From Lentisphaerota bacterium (GTDB lineage: Bacteria; Verrucomicrobiota; Lentisphaeria; Victivallales; Victivallaceae), in the NCBI GenBank assembly GCA_017134815.1, contig CP071032.1:930001-994000 (forward strand): 64,000 bases of DNA, read 5' to 3'. Positions 55,292 to 63,977 of this stretch are shown piece by piece. Numbering within the stretch: position 1 is the stretch's first letter; each line of letters opens with the position of its first letter. The position numbers and the translations under genes were made by a program. The notes beneath the pieces are model-generated. The model worked only from the letters and a program-made list of their open reading frames with translations. It did not search any database and was not told the origin of the DNA.

Positions 55292-56557
55292 ATGGCACTG
55301 AAAGCAGCAATTATTAAATTTTTTACCGATCTGCATGTTCCGCCAATGGTTTCGGAATATCTCACAATATTAATTCTGCTGGGGGCCATACTGCTAATAA
55401 GCTGGATAATTAAAAAACTTATCGAACACTATTTCCTGTCTTTCTGCAAAAAGATTGTCGAACGTACCACTACCAGGTGGGATGATATTATATTCGAAAA
55501 TAAACTCCCTGACCGCATAGCCCTGCTCATCCCCGGGGTAATTGTATATTTTCTTTCCGATATGATTTTTACCCAGGGCGCTGGCGGTCTGCTGAAGTAT
55601 GTTCAGATGGCCTGTGCAATTTACATCACCTTTGCGTCGCTGCTGATTGTCAATTCGGTGCTGAAGGTCATTGACAACCTGTATAATAATTTTGAGACGG
55701 CGTCGGAAATTCCTATTAAAAGTTTTCTGCAGGTGGTAAAAATTTTCTTCTATTTTGCGGCAGTAATCGTCGTAATATCCCTGCTGCTCCAGCAGTCACC
55801 ATGGACCCTGCTTAAAGCTCTGGGGGTTGTCGCCGGTGTAGCGATGCTGGTTTTTAAAGATTCCATTCTGGGACTGGTGGCCTCCATTCAGCTTTCCGGT
55901 CAGAAAATGGTCAGAAAAGGCGACTGGATAGAAATGCCGAAATTTGGAGTTAACGGCGACGTCGTTGATATATCGTTAACTACAGTAAAAGTCCAGAACT
56001 TTGACAAAACTATTATTAATATTCCAACCTATTCACTGGTCAGCAATTCGTTCCAGAACTGGCGCGGTATGGTTAATTCAGGTGGAAGGCGCATCAAAAG
56101 GTCGGTCATACTGGACATGCACAGCTTTAAGTTCCTGGATGAGAGTGATCTGGCAAGGCTTAAAAAAAGCAAACTCATAAAAAGCTATATCTGCGAAAAA
56201 GAAAAAGAGCTCAAAGAACAGAATAAAAAGAATAATGTTCTCAGTGAAAATGAGATTAACGCCAGAAGACTTACTAATGTCGGGACTTTCAGATACTACA
56301 TAAAACAATACCTGGCCAATAACCCGAAAATCCGCACTGATATGACATTTATCATCCGTCAGCTGCAGCCTACAGAAAAAGGTCTGCCGATCCAGATATA
56401 CGTTTTCACCAATGATACAAACTGGGCTAGATACGAGGAAATACAAGCGGATATTTTTGATCACGTCCTGACAATCGCTCCTGAGTTTGAACTTTCCATT
56501 TATCAGGATCCGTCCGGAAGGGATATTAAAGAAAGTCTGTCACAGATTAAGCTTTAA
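55292..56557 (+). CDS. MscS-family mechanosensitive channel, YbdG-like
   Basis: 421 residues, as for the YbdG/MscM subgroup. Four to five membrane segments lead to the pore-lining helix and the MscS beta domain (SIQLSGQKMVRKGDWIEMP, GDVVDISLTTVKVQNFDKT, IPTYSLVSNSFQNWRGM). A YbdG-type insertion (about 265-335) and a C-terminal alpha/beta domain follow. It releases solutes on osmotic downshock. Single-gene unit ending at a strong bidirectional terminator. Confidence 0.93.
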   Translation: MALKAAIIKFFTDLHVPPMVSEYLTILILLGAILLISWIIKKLIEHYFLSFCKKIVERTTTRWDDIIFENKLPDRIALLIPGVIVYFLSDMIFTQGAGGLLKYVQMACAIYITFASLLIVNSVLKVIDNLYNNFETASEIPIKSFLQVVKIFFYFAAVIVVISLLLQQSPWTLLKALGVVAGVAMLVFKDSILGLVASIQLSGQKMVRKGDWIEMPKFGVNGDVVDISLTTVKVQNFDKTIINIPTYSLVSNSFQNWRGMVNSGGRRIKRSVILDMHSFKFLDESDLARLKKSKLIKSYICEKEKELKEQNKKNNVLSENEINARRLTNVGTFRYYIKQYLANNPKIRTDMTFIIRQLQPTEKGLPIQIYVFTNDTNWARYEEIQADIFDHVLTIAPEFELSIYQDPSGRDIKESLSQIKL

Positions 56558-56564
56558 AATACAA

Positions 56565-56609
56565 AAAAATCCCCCATTTGAGTAAAAATTCTGCAAATGG
56601 GGGATTTTT
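56565..56609. terminator. Bidirectional intrinsic terminator
   Basis: AAAAATCCCCCATTTG and its perfect 16-bp complement with a 13-nt loop. The A and T runs serve both strands, ending the channel gene (+) and the LacI gene (-). Confidence 0.92.
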
Positions 56610-56616
56610 ATTAAAA

Positions 56617-56636
56617 GATTTTTTGCGCAAAAAATC
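56617..56636. promoter_or_regulatory. Distal LacI-type operator candidate
   Basis: GATTTTTTGCGCAAAAAATC is a perfect 20-bp palindrome overlapping the regulator's stop codon. It shares the core TTTTTGCGCAAAAA with the site at 57730-57743, 1.1 kb away at the operon promoter. DNA looping between the two is inferred. Confidence 0.65.
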
Positions 56637-57630
56637 AAAATCTGCTGATAAATTCATAATTCAGGATAATTTTCTTCGGCACACTGGCTTCAAATGGTGC
56701 CTCAAGCTTGTTTATCAGCAGCTCCAAAGCTACATTGGCAACGTCGACCGTCGGAGTTCTGATTGCCGATACCTTGTGTGTCAAAAAGTTATACCACTTG
56801 TTTTCATCATAAGTTATAATCTTTACTTTGTCCTGATTTCCGGGAAACAGTTCATTTAAGCAGCCCAGCACTTCGTGACATATAATTGTAGAACCGCATA
56901 CAACCCCATCTATGGATGGAATGCCTTTTATGAAGTCATAAATAGTTCTATTAGAAGCACTGCTGTGGTATGCAACCTGTAGAATATTGCCGGCGTCAAA
57001 ACAACCTGCCTCCAGCATCGCAGTTTTATATCCGGCCTTTCGTTCTTTTATGGTATAATTTATCTCTGAATAACCAATAAAAGCTATATTGCGCCGGCCA
57101 TTTTTCAGCAGCTGCCTGACTGCCTCATAGGTACTGCGGAAATTATCAATACCAACAAAATCAAAATTCTCCGCATCAGTATTTCTGTCTACCAGCACCA
57201 CGGGCAAGCTTTGCTCCTTGAGCAGAGAGTATGTCTGAGAAACATCTGAAGGGGCAAGAATCAGACCGTCAATTCCTTTTTCCAGCAGCAGGTTTATACA
57301 GTCTATTTCTTTGTCCGGATCCTGCTCTGAATCGCAGAAAATTAAATTATAACCACGGTTTCTTACCATTGACTCAGTATATTTAATCAGTTCAGCAAAA
57401 AACTCTTCCCTGATATCAGCCACTATCATTCCCAGCAGCGGAACTTTGTTTTTTGCCTTTTTTGAAGTTGCTGTTGACTTATAGCCAAGACGCCTGATTG
57501 ATTCAAGGACCGCCTGGCGGGTTTCGTTGTCAACATGTCTGGTCCGGTTTATTACATGACTAACGGTAGTCACAGAGAAATTAGTGTCCTCTGCAATGTC
57601 TTTTAGTGTTATATTCTTTTTTTGCGCCAT
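56635..57630 (-). CDS. LacI/GalR-family transcriptional repressor
   Basis: 331 residues. The N-terminal helix-turn-helix is ITLKDIAEDTNFSVTTVSHVINRT, followed by the hinge helix region (LESIRRLGYKS). The remainder is the periplasmic-binding-protein-like effector domain (GLILAPSDVS, FVGIDNFRSTYEAV, ITYDENKWYNFLTHKVSAI). It is divergent from the permease/dehydrogenase operon. Palindromes at 57711-57720, 57730-57743 and 56617-56636 are likely its operators. The effector, probably a small sugar- or polyol-like compound, is unknown. Confidence 0.95.
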   Translation of the reverse strand: MAQKKNITLKDIAEDTNFSVTTVSHVINRTRHVDNETRQAVLESIRRLGYKSTATSKKAKNKVPLLGMIVADIREEFFAELIKYTESMVRNRGYNLIFCDSEQDPDKEIDCINLLLEKGIDGLILAPSDVSQTYSLLKEQSLPVVLVDRNTDAENFDFVGIDNFRSTYEAVRQLLKNGRRNIAFIGYSEINYTIKERKAGYKTAMLEAGCFDAGNILQVAYHSSASNRTIYDFIKGIPSIDGVVCGSTIICHEVLGCLNELFPGNQDKVKIITYDENKWYNFLTHKVSAIRTPTVDVANVALELLINKLEAPFEASVPKKIILNYEFISRF

Positions 57631-57710
57631 AATATCATTCTGTTATTTTATGCTCCTTGCTTTAATATAACCTGATGATTCCCGCAAAGCAAGTAAAATA
57701 TCTCTACTTA

Positions 57711-57720
57711 ATTGCGCAAT
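57711..57720. promoter_or_regulatory. Operator candidate O2
   Basis: ATTGCGCAAT, a perfect 10-bp palindrome between the divergent LacI gene and the permease operon, 20 bp (centre to centre about 21) from O1. Confidence 0.55.
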
Positions 57721-57729
57721 AATTTTAAC

Positions 57730-57743
57730 TTTTTGCGCAAAAA
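57730..57743. promoter_or_regulatory. Operator candidate O1
   Basis: TTTTTGCGCAAAAA, a perfect 14-bp palindrome with the GCGC centre common in LacI-family operators. It ends 4 bp before the -35 box of the operon. A half-site-like TTTTTCGCAATT lies in the promoter spacer at 57754-57765. Confidence 0.65.
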
Positions 57744-57747
57744 CTTA

Positions 57748-57776
57748 TTGACATTTTTCGCAATTAGGTCTAATAT
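57748..57776 (+). promoter_or_regulatory. Consensus sigma-70 promoter of the permease operon
   Basis: TTGACA (57748-57753), a 17-bp spacer and TAATAT (57771-57776). The predicted start lies near 57783, giving a short leader to the ATG at 57811 with an AGGAG site. Confidence 0.8.
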
Positions 57777-57810
57777 TTATTACTAAACTAAATACGAGGA
57801 GTTTTGAAGT

Positions 57811-59571
57811 ATGCCTGCTAACAGTGTAATCGACTCAAAATTCAAAGGGAGCATCTTTTCCGCCAAGGAAAAAGATGCCTGGCCGATCTCTAAGCATGAA
57901 CTTTTTGGTGGCAAGTATTTTGCCGGGTATTATGCTTCAGAACATGTGGCGGCCACGGAGTTTGTTTTTGGAATCATTCTGGTGACCATGGGGGTAAGTG
58001 CCAGGGATATTTTCTGGGGTTTGCTGATAGGTAATTTCCTAGCTGTTTTAAGCTGGGCTCTGGTAACTGCTCCAATAGCGGTTGAGACCAGACTTACCTT
58101 ATACTGGTATATCAGAAAAATAGCCGGCAGAGGAACAACACTTTTATATAACGCAATGAATGTCATTGTATTCACTATCATCTCAGGAGCGATGATCACG
58201 GCATCGATATCCGCGCTGCGCGTCCTGTTCAACATTCCCGTTCAGCTCAAGTGGTACCCGGAAAGTGCTGCTTTTGTGATTCTGGGGCTGATTCTTGGAA
58301 TTGCGGTTGTAGCCATAACTATTTTCGGCTTCAAGGCTGTAGCCATGTTTTCAACCCTGTGCGGTCCCTGGCTGTTCTTCATGTTTACTGCCGGAGCTCT
58401 GGTTGCCCTGCCCTATCTGGCAAACCATGTTTCCGGAGTAACCCACATATCTTCTTTCAGTCAGTTATTCAATATCTGCAATACAGCAGTTTGGGATGGC
58501 GTTAACAGCAACGGCCATGCCGGCATTGGGCTGCTTGGCGTAATCGGCCTGGCCTGGGCTGGAAATTCCTTTACTCATTTCGGCCTGATTGATATGGCAG
58601 TGTTCAGGTATGCCAAAAAATCCTCTTATGGTATGTATACTGCCTGTGGCATGTATTTTGGCCACTTTCTCGCCTGGATGGCAGCCGGCATCATGGGAAC
58701 GTCTGCTGCGCTGCTGCTGTCCCGCCCTCTATCGCAAATGGACCCGGGTGATGTCGCTTTCAGCCTGCTCGGGTACTCGGGCATAATTATTCTGATTATT
58801 GGCGGCTGGACAACTGCCAATGCCAATCTATACCGTGCCGGACTGGCTGCTGAGGCTATATTCCATAAATTTTCCAGGCAGAAAGTCACTCTTGTTGTCG
58901 GCATATTTACTGCCATAATATCATGTTTCCCGTTTGTTTTCACCAAGGCCTTTCAACTGGTAACTTATTCAGGAATTATTCTGGTACCTATCGGTGGAAT
59001 AGTTTTTGCCGAACACTGGCTCTTTCCCAGAATAGGGTTAACCAGATACTGGTCTTATTACAAAAATGAACACACCAACTGGCCAGCGGTAGGTACCTGG
59101 CTTGCAGCGCTGGTTTTTTCTTTTGCTGTTAACTACTACGGTATAATCTCATATCAGTTTATTTTCATTTTCGAATGGGGCCTTTCAATACTGCTCTACA
59201 TCCTCCTGTCCCTGCCCTCCGGTTCAAAGGAAAAATACAGTGAAGAACAGGCACGGGACGAACAGGTCATGGAAGCAATCAAAACAACTCAGGAAGCAGA
59301 TTATCAGCAAACCCTGAGTGAAGACAAAGAGTGCAGTGCCGCCAGAAAAAAGGCCAAGTCAAAACTGACCTCTATTGTTCACAAGCTGGCATGGCTCTGT
59401 TTGATTATTATTGGTGCCAATGCCATGTATGTTTTCTTCTTCAGCTCCGACATAGACAATTATATGCATAATTTCAGTACATTTAAAATCATCTCGCTGA
59501 TTGCGACAATTCTTTACTTTACTCTGGGCACCGCGACTCAGCTTTTGCAAAGAAAAGATGTGAATTCATAA
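57811..59571 (+). CDS. NCS1-like (CodB/purine-cytosine permease-type) transporter
   Basis: 586 residues with about 12-13 membrane segments. The N-terminal soluble stretch (PISKHELFGGKYFAGYYASEHVA) and the first helices (FIIGxxL-like FGIILVTMGVSARD) recall NCS1 nucleobase transporters. GLAWAGNSFTHFGLIDM and GWTTANANLYRAGL match their later segments. There is a 60-residue charged loop (about 475-530) and one more helix near the C-terminus. It is first in an operon with two zinc dehydrogenases under LacI control, so the substrate may be a polyol- or sugar-like compound rather than a nucleobase. Confidence 0.85.
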   Translation: MPANSVIDSKFKGSIFSAKEKDAWPISKHELFGGKYFAGYYASEHVAATEFVFGIILVTMGVSARDIFWGLLIGNFLAVLSWALVTAPIAVETRLTLYWYIRKIAGRGTTLLYNAMNVIVFTIISGAMITASISALRVLFNIPVQLKWYPESAAFVILGLILGIAVVAITIFGFKAVAMFSTLCGPWLFFMFTAGALVALPYLANHVSGVTHISSFSQLFNICNTAVWDGVNSNGHAGIGLLGVIGLAWAGNSFTHFGLIDMAVFRYAKKSSYGMYTACGMYFGHFLAWMAAGIMGTSAALLLSRPLSQMDPGDVAFSLLGYSGIIILIIGGWTTANANLYRAGLAAEAIFHKFSRQKVTLVVGIFTAIISCFPFVFTKAFQLVTYSGIILVPIGGIVFAEHWLFPRIGLTRYWSYYKNEHTNWPAVGTWLAALVFSFAVNYYGIISYQFIFIFEWGLSILLYILLSLPSGSKEKYSEEQARDEQVMEAIKTTQEADYQQTLSEDKECSAARKKAKSKLTSIVHKLAWLCLIIIGANAMYVFFFSSDIDNYMHNFSTFKIISLIATILYFTLGTATQLLQRKDVNS

Positions 59572-59586
59572 TTTAAAGGAATGATC

Positions 59587-60612
59587 ATGAAACAGGCCGT
59601 AATGACAGCTCCGGGCAAAATTGAATTCAATAACATCGATGTGCCGGATATTAACGATAATGAAGTTCTGCTTCAAATAAAGAAAATAGGTGTGTGCGGC
59701 AGTGACATTCATGTCTATCACGGTAAGCACCCTTTTACCAGCTATCCGATTGTACAGGGACATGAATATTCAGCTGTAATTGAAAAGACCGGAAAAAACG
59801 TTACAAAAGTAATACCAGGGCAGAAAGTTACCGCCAGGCCGCAAATAACTTGCGGCAACTGTGCACAATGCCGGCGCGGCGACTATAATATCTGCGACAA
59901 CCTTAAAGTCAGCGGTTTTCAGGCAAACGGCTGCGCTCAGGACTTTTTTGTTGTATCCGAGGATGTTGTTTACCCGGTGGATGATTCGATATCATTTGAG
60001 AAAATTGCATTGGTGGAACCGCTGGCTGTAGCTGTGTACGCGACAGAAAAGCCCGGCAGCCTTGAAGGCAAAAATGTCGTTGTTTATGGAGGCGGAACTA
60101 TTGGCAATTTTATCGCTCAGGCAGCACGCTGCCGGGGCGCAGCCAGAGTGATGCTCAGGGAAATCAGCGCGTATCGTCTGCAGGTAGCTGACGCTTGTGG
60201 AATTGACTATATCTCCAACCCGCTTGATGAGTCAATGGAAGAAGCCGCTGAAAGAGTTTTTGGACCCGAAGGCTTTTCTGTAGCATTTGAAGCAGCCGGT
60301 GCCAGACCGGCACTGACTGACGCTGTAAACAGCATTTCTAAAGGCGGTTACATCGGCATTGTCGGTGTATTTTCAAAAGCGCCTCCGGTCAACATGGCTT
60401 TTATCTGTGAACACGAACTGAAGATGGCCGGTTCAATGATGTATAAGCATGAGCACTACCTGAAGGCTATTGACTGGCTGAAGAATAATATGATTCAAAC
60501 TGATGCTCTCATAAGCAAGTGTTTTGATTTCTACGATTACCTTGACGCCTATAAATATATTGATGAAATGAACGACAAGGTCATGAAAGTAATGATTAAT
60601 GTTAACAATTAG
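59587..60612 (+). CDS. Zinc-dependent MDR alcohol/polyol dehydrogenase, copy A
   Basis: 341 residues from the ATG at 59587 (AAGGA 6 nt upstream; the ATG at 59581 is too close to it). Catalytic zinc: CGSDIHVYHG and GHEYSAVIE. The structural zinc lobe has four Cys in CGNCAQCRRGDYNICD. The Rossmann region is VVYGGGTIGNFIAQ. It belongs to the sorbitol/idonate/threonine dehydrogenase group, oxidising a secondary alcohol with NAD(P). Preceded by the transporter with a 15-bp gap. Confidence 0.92.
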   Translation: MKQAVMTAPGKIEFNNIDVPDINDNEVLLQIKKIGVCGSDIHVYHGKHPFTSYPIVQGHEYSAVIEKTGKNVTKVIPGQKVTARPQITCGNCAQCRRGDYNICDNLKVSGFQANGCAQDFFVVSEDVVYPVDDSISFEKIALVEPLAVAVYATEKPGSLEGKNVVVYGGGTIGNFIAQAARCRGAARVMLREISAYRLQVADACGIDYISNPLDESMEEAAERVFGPEGFSVAFEAAGARPALTDAVNSISKGGYIGIVGVFSKAPPVNMAFICEHELKMAGSMMYKHEHYLKAIDWLKNNMIQTDALISKCFDFYDYLDAYKYIDEMNDKVMKVMINVNN

Positions 60613-60712
60613 GAATTAGTCTGAAAATTGACTCTTAAGAAAAATCAGTGAAATTTAATGTCTTTTGCTGCACTGATAATTATTTAGATAAACCCCCGAA
60701 ATGAGGATTAAT

Positions 60713-61726
60713 ATGCAAGCAGTATTAATAGAGGATCCCGGTTTTATTACCGTTGATAATATTGACTGTCCGCAACTGGCGGATAACGAGGTGCAGGTCA
60801 AGCCACGTTGTGGTGGAATCTGCGGGACAGATGTCCATATCTTCGAAGGCAATTTTATCGGCAGTTATCCGGTAATTCCATGTCATGAATTTGCCGGCGA
60901 GGTTGTTGCCGCCGGTAAAGATGTCAAAAGGACCAAAATTGGCGACAAGGTAATTATTGATCCCAACATCCGCTGCGGCCACTGCAAGCCCTGCAGGGAC
61001 GGAAAGCTCAATATTTGTGAAAACTTTTCAGCCATAGGCGTCACTCGTCCCGGCGGTTTTGGTGAGCTTGTCAGCGTACCTGAGGACAATGTTTACAAGT
61101 TTGAAAACTGCTCTTTTGAAGCAGCCGCCTTCTGTGAACCGCTGGCTTGTGTTCTTTACGGCCAGAGCAAACTGAACTATTCAGACGAACAGAGCGTTAT
61201 CATCTGGGGAGCTGGAGCAATCGGCTTGCTGCACTTGATGGTTTGCAAAAATATCTACGGCTGCAGAGATATTACCGTTGTTGATCTCTGTCATAAAAAC
61301 CTTGAAAAAGCCGCCAGGCTTGGAGCGAAGAATACCGTTCTGGCTGATTCAACCCTTGAAACAGCTCTTTCGGAAATCAATAACGGCAAGTTTGACCTTG
61401 CCATTGAGGCCACCGGGAATATTAAGGCTGCAAATTCGCTGTTCAACTACCTGGGGCGTGGTGGGCAGGCCCTGCTTTTCGGAGTATATGATCAAAAAGC
61501 GAAACTAACCCTGTCCCCCTTTGAAATTTTCATCAATGACTGGGACATCAAGGGCTCTCTGACCTATAATTATGACTTCAAAGCTGCGGTTAAAGCTTTG
61601 GACGATGGAGTAATTAAACCGGAAGTTTTAATCAGCCGGTCAATAAGCCTGGCTGAGACTCCCGATGTCATAAAGCGAATGGCTTTTGGAGAGCGACTTG
61701 GCAAGGTTCAGGTAAAGATTTGCTGA
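60713..61726 (+). CDS. Zinc-dependent MDR alcohol/polyol dehydrogenase, copy B
   Basis: 337 residues from the ATG at 60713 (GAGG 6-7 nt upstream). Zinc motifs are CGTDVHIFEG, CHEFAGEVV (Cys instead of the usual Gly before His-Glu) and the four-Cys lobe CGHCKPCRDGKLNIC. The cofactor site is IIWGAGAIGLLHLM. It is related to but clearly different from copy A. Together they could catalyse successive oxidations or an oxidation/reduction epimerisation at one carbon. The 100-bp gap to copy A shows no obvious terminator. Confidence 0.92.
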   Translation: MQAVLIEDPGFITVDNIDCPQLADNEVQVKPRCGGICGTDVHIFEGNFIGSYPVIPCHEFAGEVVAAGKDVKRTKIGDKVIIDPNIRCGHCKPCRDGKLNICENFSAIGVTRPGGFGELVSVPEDNVYKFENCSFEAAAFCEPLACVLYGQSKLNYSDEQSVIIWGAGAIGLLHLMVCKNIYGCRDITVVDLCHKNLEKAARLGAKNTVLADSTLETALSEINNGKFDLAIEATGNIKAANSLFNYLGRGGQALLFGVYDQKAKLTLSPFEIFINDWDIKGSLTYNYDFKAAVKALDDGVIKPEVLISRSISLAETPDVIKRMAFGERLGKVQVKIC

Positions 61727-61764
61727 TAGTGTCTTAGAGGAGTAATTGACACCCTAATATGACT

Positions 61765-61804
61765 GCGTCAGCCTGTTTAATAAGCAGGCTGGCGCGGTTT
61801 TTTT
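61765..61804 (+). terminator. Intrinsic terminator of the LacI-controlled operon
   Basis: GCGTCAGCCTG pairs with CAGGCTGGCGC (one G-T wobble), 9-nt loop, then GG and seven T. Confidence 0.9.
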
Positions 61805-62052
61805 AGAGTCAGCCTGTTTCCCGTTTAACTACGATAACGCCAAATTGAACTACCCTCTTTAAAAATGAAACTGAAGCCAAATATCAGTACTTAAGATAAT
61901 ATCATAAAATATAAAAAAATTAAAATACTACTGAATTTCTTTATATTGCTATTGAAAATAATTTTTTAACGACAATCTTAGGTAAAATTTATTACCCTTA
62001 TATTAAGCAAGTGTTTACAGGCCAGAAAAATAACCCTGGAGGAGAGTTATCG
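61805..62052. other. Upstream region of YdjM-like copy 1 with conserved block
   Basis: AT-rich. The segment 61951-61993 is about three-quarters identical to 63003-63045 upstream of copy 2, sharing TTAGGTARAATTTATT. It ends 60 nt before the ATG (68 nt in copy 2). It probably contains the promoter (TAAAAT/TAGAAT as -10) or a leader element retained after gene duplication. No ORF of its own. Confidence 0.5.
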
Positions 62053-62823
62053 ATGGCAAATTACAAACAACACCTGGCTGGAGGCATTTTTTTTGGTACA
62101 ATTTGCACTCTGGTCTCAGTCTTCGTATTTGGCTTCACCATAGTCAACAGTCTAACCATTTTCATACTTGGAGTACTTGGAAGCATACTGCCCGATATCG
62201 ACTGTGACGGCAGCACACCGGCTCATATGCTGTTTGAGGTTATGGGGCTGTTGGTTCCTATTCTTTTTCTAAATAGATTTCTGTCAAACCTCAGCCTGGA
62301 AAATATAATATTCTTTTTAGTTTTCGGTTATATATTTACCAAGTTCTTCCTGTCATTTATTTTTCACCGGTTCACTGTTCATCGAGGAATTGTACACAGC
62401 ATTCCCGCAGCTGTTATAATTGGTGGCATGGTCTTTCTGGCATTTAAAGATACTTCATTCTACCTGAAGCTGATTTATGCCCTGGCCTGTACCGGCGGCT
62501 TTATTGTACACCTCACCATGGACGAAATATGGGCCGTTGATATCTGCAATAACAGATTAAAGAACAGCTTCGGTACCGCGTTGACCTTCTGGTCACATTC
62601 ACTTGTGACTACTTCAGCAGCCTATATAATAATTATCTGTATGGCTTTTCACCTGTACTATAATGTCAAAATCCCGGGAAGTTTTGATATTGAGGAAGGC
62701 AGGTGCTCAACTGTTCCCGAGCTGACTCACGAAAAACTTAAAAACACCGGCTGGGCGGACAGATTTTTAATTGATATTAACTCAACCTGGCCAACTCTTT
62801 GCAAAAGGTACTTCAAAAGCTGA
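62053..62823 (+). CDS. YdjM-like (DUF457) membrane-bound metal-dependent hydrolase, copy 1
   Basis: 256 residues from the ATG at 62053 (GGAGGAG upstream), matching the paralogue's start and length. Four to five membrane helices. Conserved acidic/His motifs are GSILPDIDCDGSTP, FTVHRGIVHSIPA and GFIVHLTMDEIWAVD, typical of LexA-regulated YdjM/YfhO-type inner-membrane proteins thought to be metal-dependent hydrolases. The substrate is unknown; some relatives act on phospholipids. Ends in a 60-residue cytoplasmic or periplasmic tail (WADRFLIDINSTW). Confidence 0.88.
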   Translation: MANYKQHLAGGIFFGTICTLVSVFVFGFTIVNSLTIFILGVLGSILPDIDCDGSTPAHMLFEVMGLLVPILFLNRFLSNLSLENIIFFLVFGYIFTKFFLSFIFHRFTVHRGIVHSIPAAVIIGGMVFLAFKDTSFYLKLIYALACTGGFIVHLTMDEIWAVDICNNRLKNSFGTALTFWSHSLVTTSAAYIIIICMAFHLYYNVKIPGSFDIEEGRCSTVPELTHEKLKNTGWADRFLIDINSTWPTLCKRYFKS

Positions 62824-62849
62824 AAATGCATATAAAATGCAATCACCCG

Positions 62850-62877
62850 ATGCCGCTGCAAACAGCGGCATTTTTTT
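62850..62877 (+). terminator. Intrinsic terminator between the YdjM-like paralogues
   Basis: ATGCCGCTG / CAGCGGCAT with a CAAA loop, followed by seven T. The two copies are therefore separate transcription units. Confidence 0.92.
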
Positions 62878-63002
62878 ATCCGGTCTTCTAAAAATAGAAA
62901 TCCTGCAAACCCTGCTTATCATATAAGTCAGTACTTATCAACACATTAAAATCAACTAAAAAACAAGTAGCATAAATTACTTATATTTTTTACCATTTTA
63001 AC

Positions 63003-63045
63003 ATTGAAAAACAATTCTCAACAGCAACTTTAGGTAGAATTTATT
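63003..63045 (+). promoter_or_regulatory. Conserved upstream block of YdjM-like copy 2
   Basis: About three-quarters identical to 61951-61993 (33 of 43 positions by eye), at nearly the same distance from the ATG. Core: TTAGGTAGAATTTATT. Probable promoter or shared regulatory leader. Confidence 0.45.
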
Positions 63046-63112
63046 TGAGTATTTCTTAATACGTCTTTTTAGTAATTTTACAACAAAATCAACTTTTAAG
63101 GAGAACATTTCG

Positions 63113-63883
63113 ATGGCTAATTTCAAACAGCATATTTCCGGAGGCATTATTTTTGGAATATTATGCACCCTAACCTCTTTCTTTGTGATGGGCTTCACAG
63201 TTGTAAACAGCCTGACAGTGTTTATTCTTGGAGTTTTAGGCAGCATTCTGCCCGATGTCGATTGTGATTCAAGTACTCCAAACCATTTGCTGTTTGAAGT
63301 TATGGGACTACTTATCCCGGTTCTTTTTTTAAACAGGTTCCTGTCCAACCTCAGCGTTGAAAATATCCTTTTCTTTTTGATAGTTGGTTATATCGTCACC
63401 AAATACGCACTTAAATTTATATTCAATAAATTCACCGTCCATCGCGGAGTTGTGCACAGTATACCAGCCGCAATAATTGTCGGCGGTATTGTCTTCCTGG
63501 GTTTCGGCGAAACTTCCTTTTCCCTTAAAGTAATTTACGCCATGGCCTGTGCTGGCGGTTTCATAGTCCACCTCGTAATGGATGAAATCTGGTCGGTAGA
63601 CCTGGGCAACAACCGGCTTAAAAACAGTTTTGGTACAGCGCTGACACTCTGGTCAGGATCGATAATTTCAACTGTAGCGGCATACGTGGTAATAGTCGCG
63701 ATGGGCTTACTGATCTACAGCAGTACAACAATCCCCAAGAGCCTTGATATATCGGAAGGCCAGACTTCAGCAGTGCCTAGACTGGAAGGAAAAACTCTTC
63801 AGAAAATGGGCTGGGCTGACCGATTTCTTGTAGATATCAACTCTACCTGGACCAGTCTCCTTAACAGATATGTGAAAAATTAA
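63113..63883 (+). CDS. YdjM-like (DUF457) membrane-bound metal-dependent hydrolase, copy 2
   Basis: 256 residues, same length as copy 1 and alignable without gaps as far as I can see. Motifs GSILPDVDCDSSTP, FTVHRGVVHSIPA and GFIVHLVMDEIWSVD are kept, and so is the soluble tail (MGWADRFLVDINSTW). The ATG follows AAGGAG. The conservation of all polar motifs in both copies suggests both are functional. No DNA-damage (LexA) box was recognised upstream. Confidence 0.88.
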   Translation: MANFKQHISGGIIFGILCTLTSFFVMGFTVVNSLTVFILGVLGSILPDVDCDSSTPNHLLFEVMGLLIPVLFLNRFLSNLSVENILFFLIVGYIVTKYALKFIFNKFTVHRGVVHSIPAAIIVGGIVFLGFGETSFSLKVIYAMACAGGFIVHLVMDEIWSVDLGNNRLKNSFGTALTLWSGSIISTVAAYVVIVAMGLLIYSSTTIPKSLDISEGQTSAVPRLEGKTLQKMGWADRFLVDINSTWTSLLNRYVKN

Positions 63884-63977
63884 TCTTGAAATATAGGTCA
63901 ACTACTTTTGAGCCGCAATGAATTATCAATATTAATTCATTACTTATTTAACTACTTATTCAACCTTTCCTGAAAAA

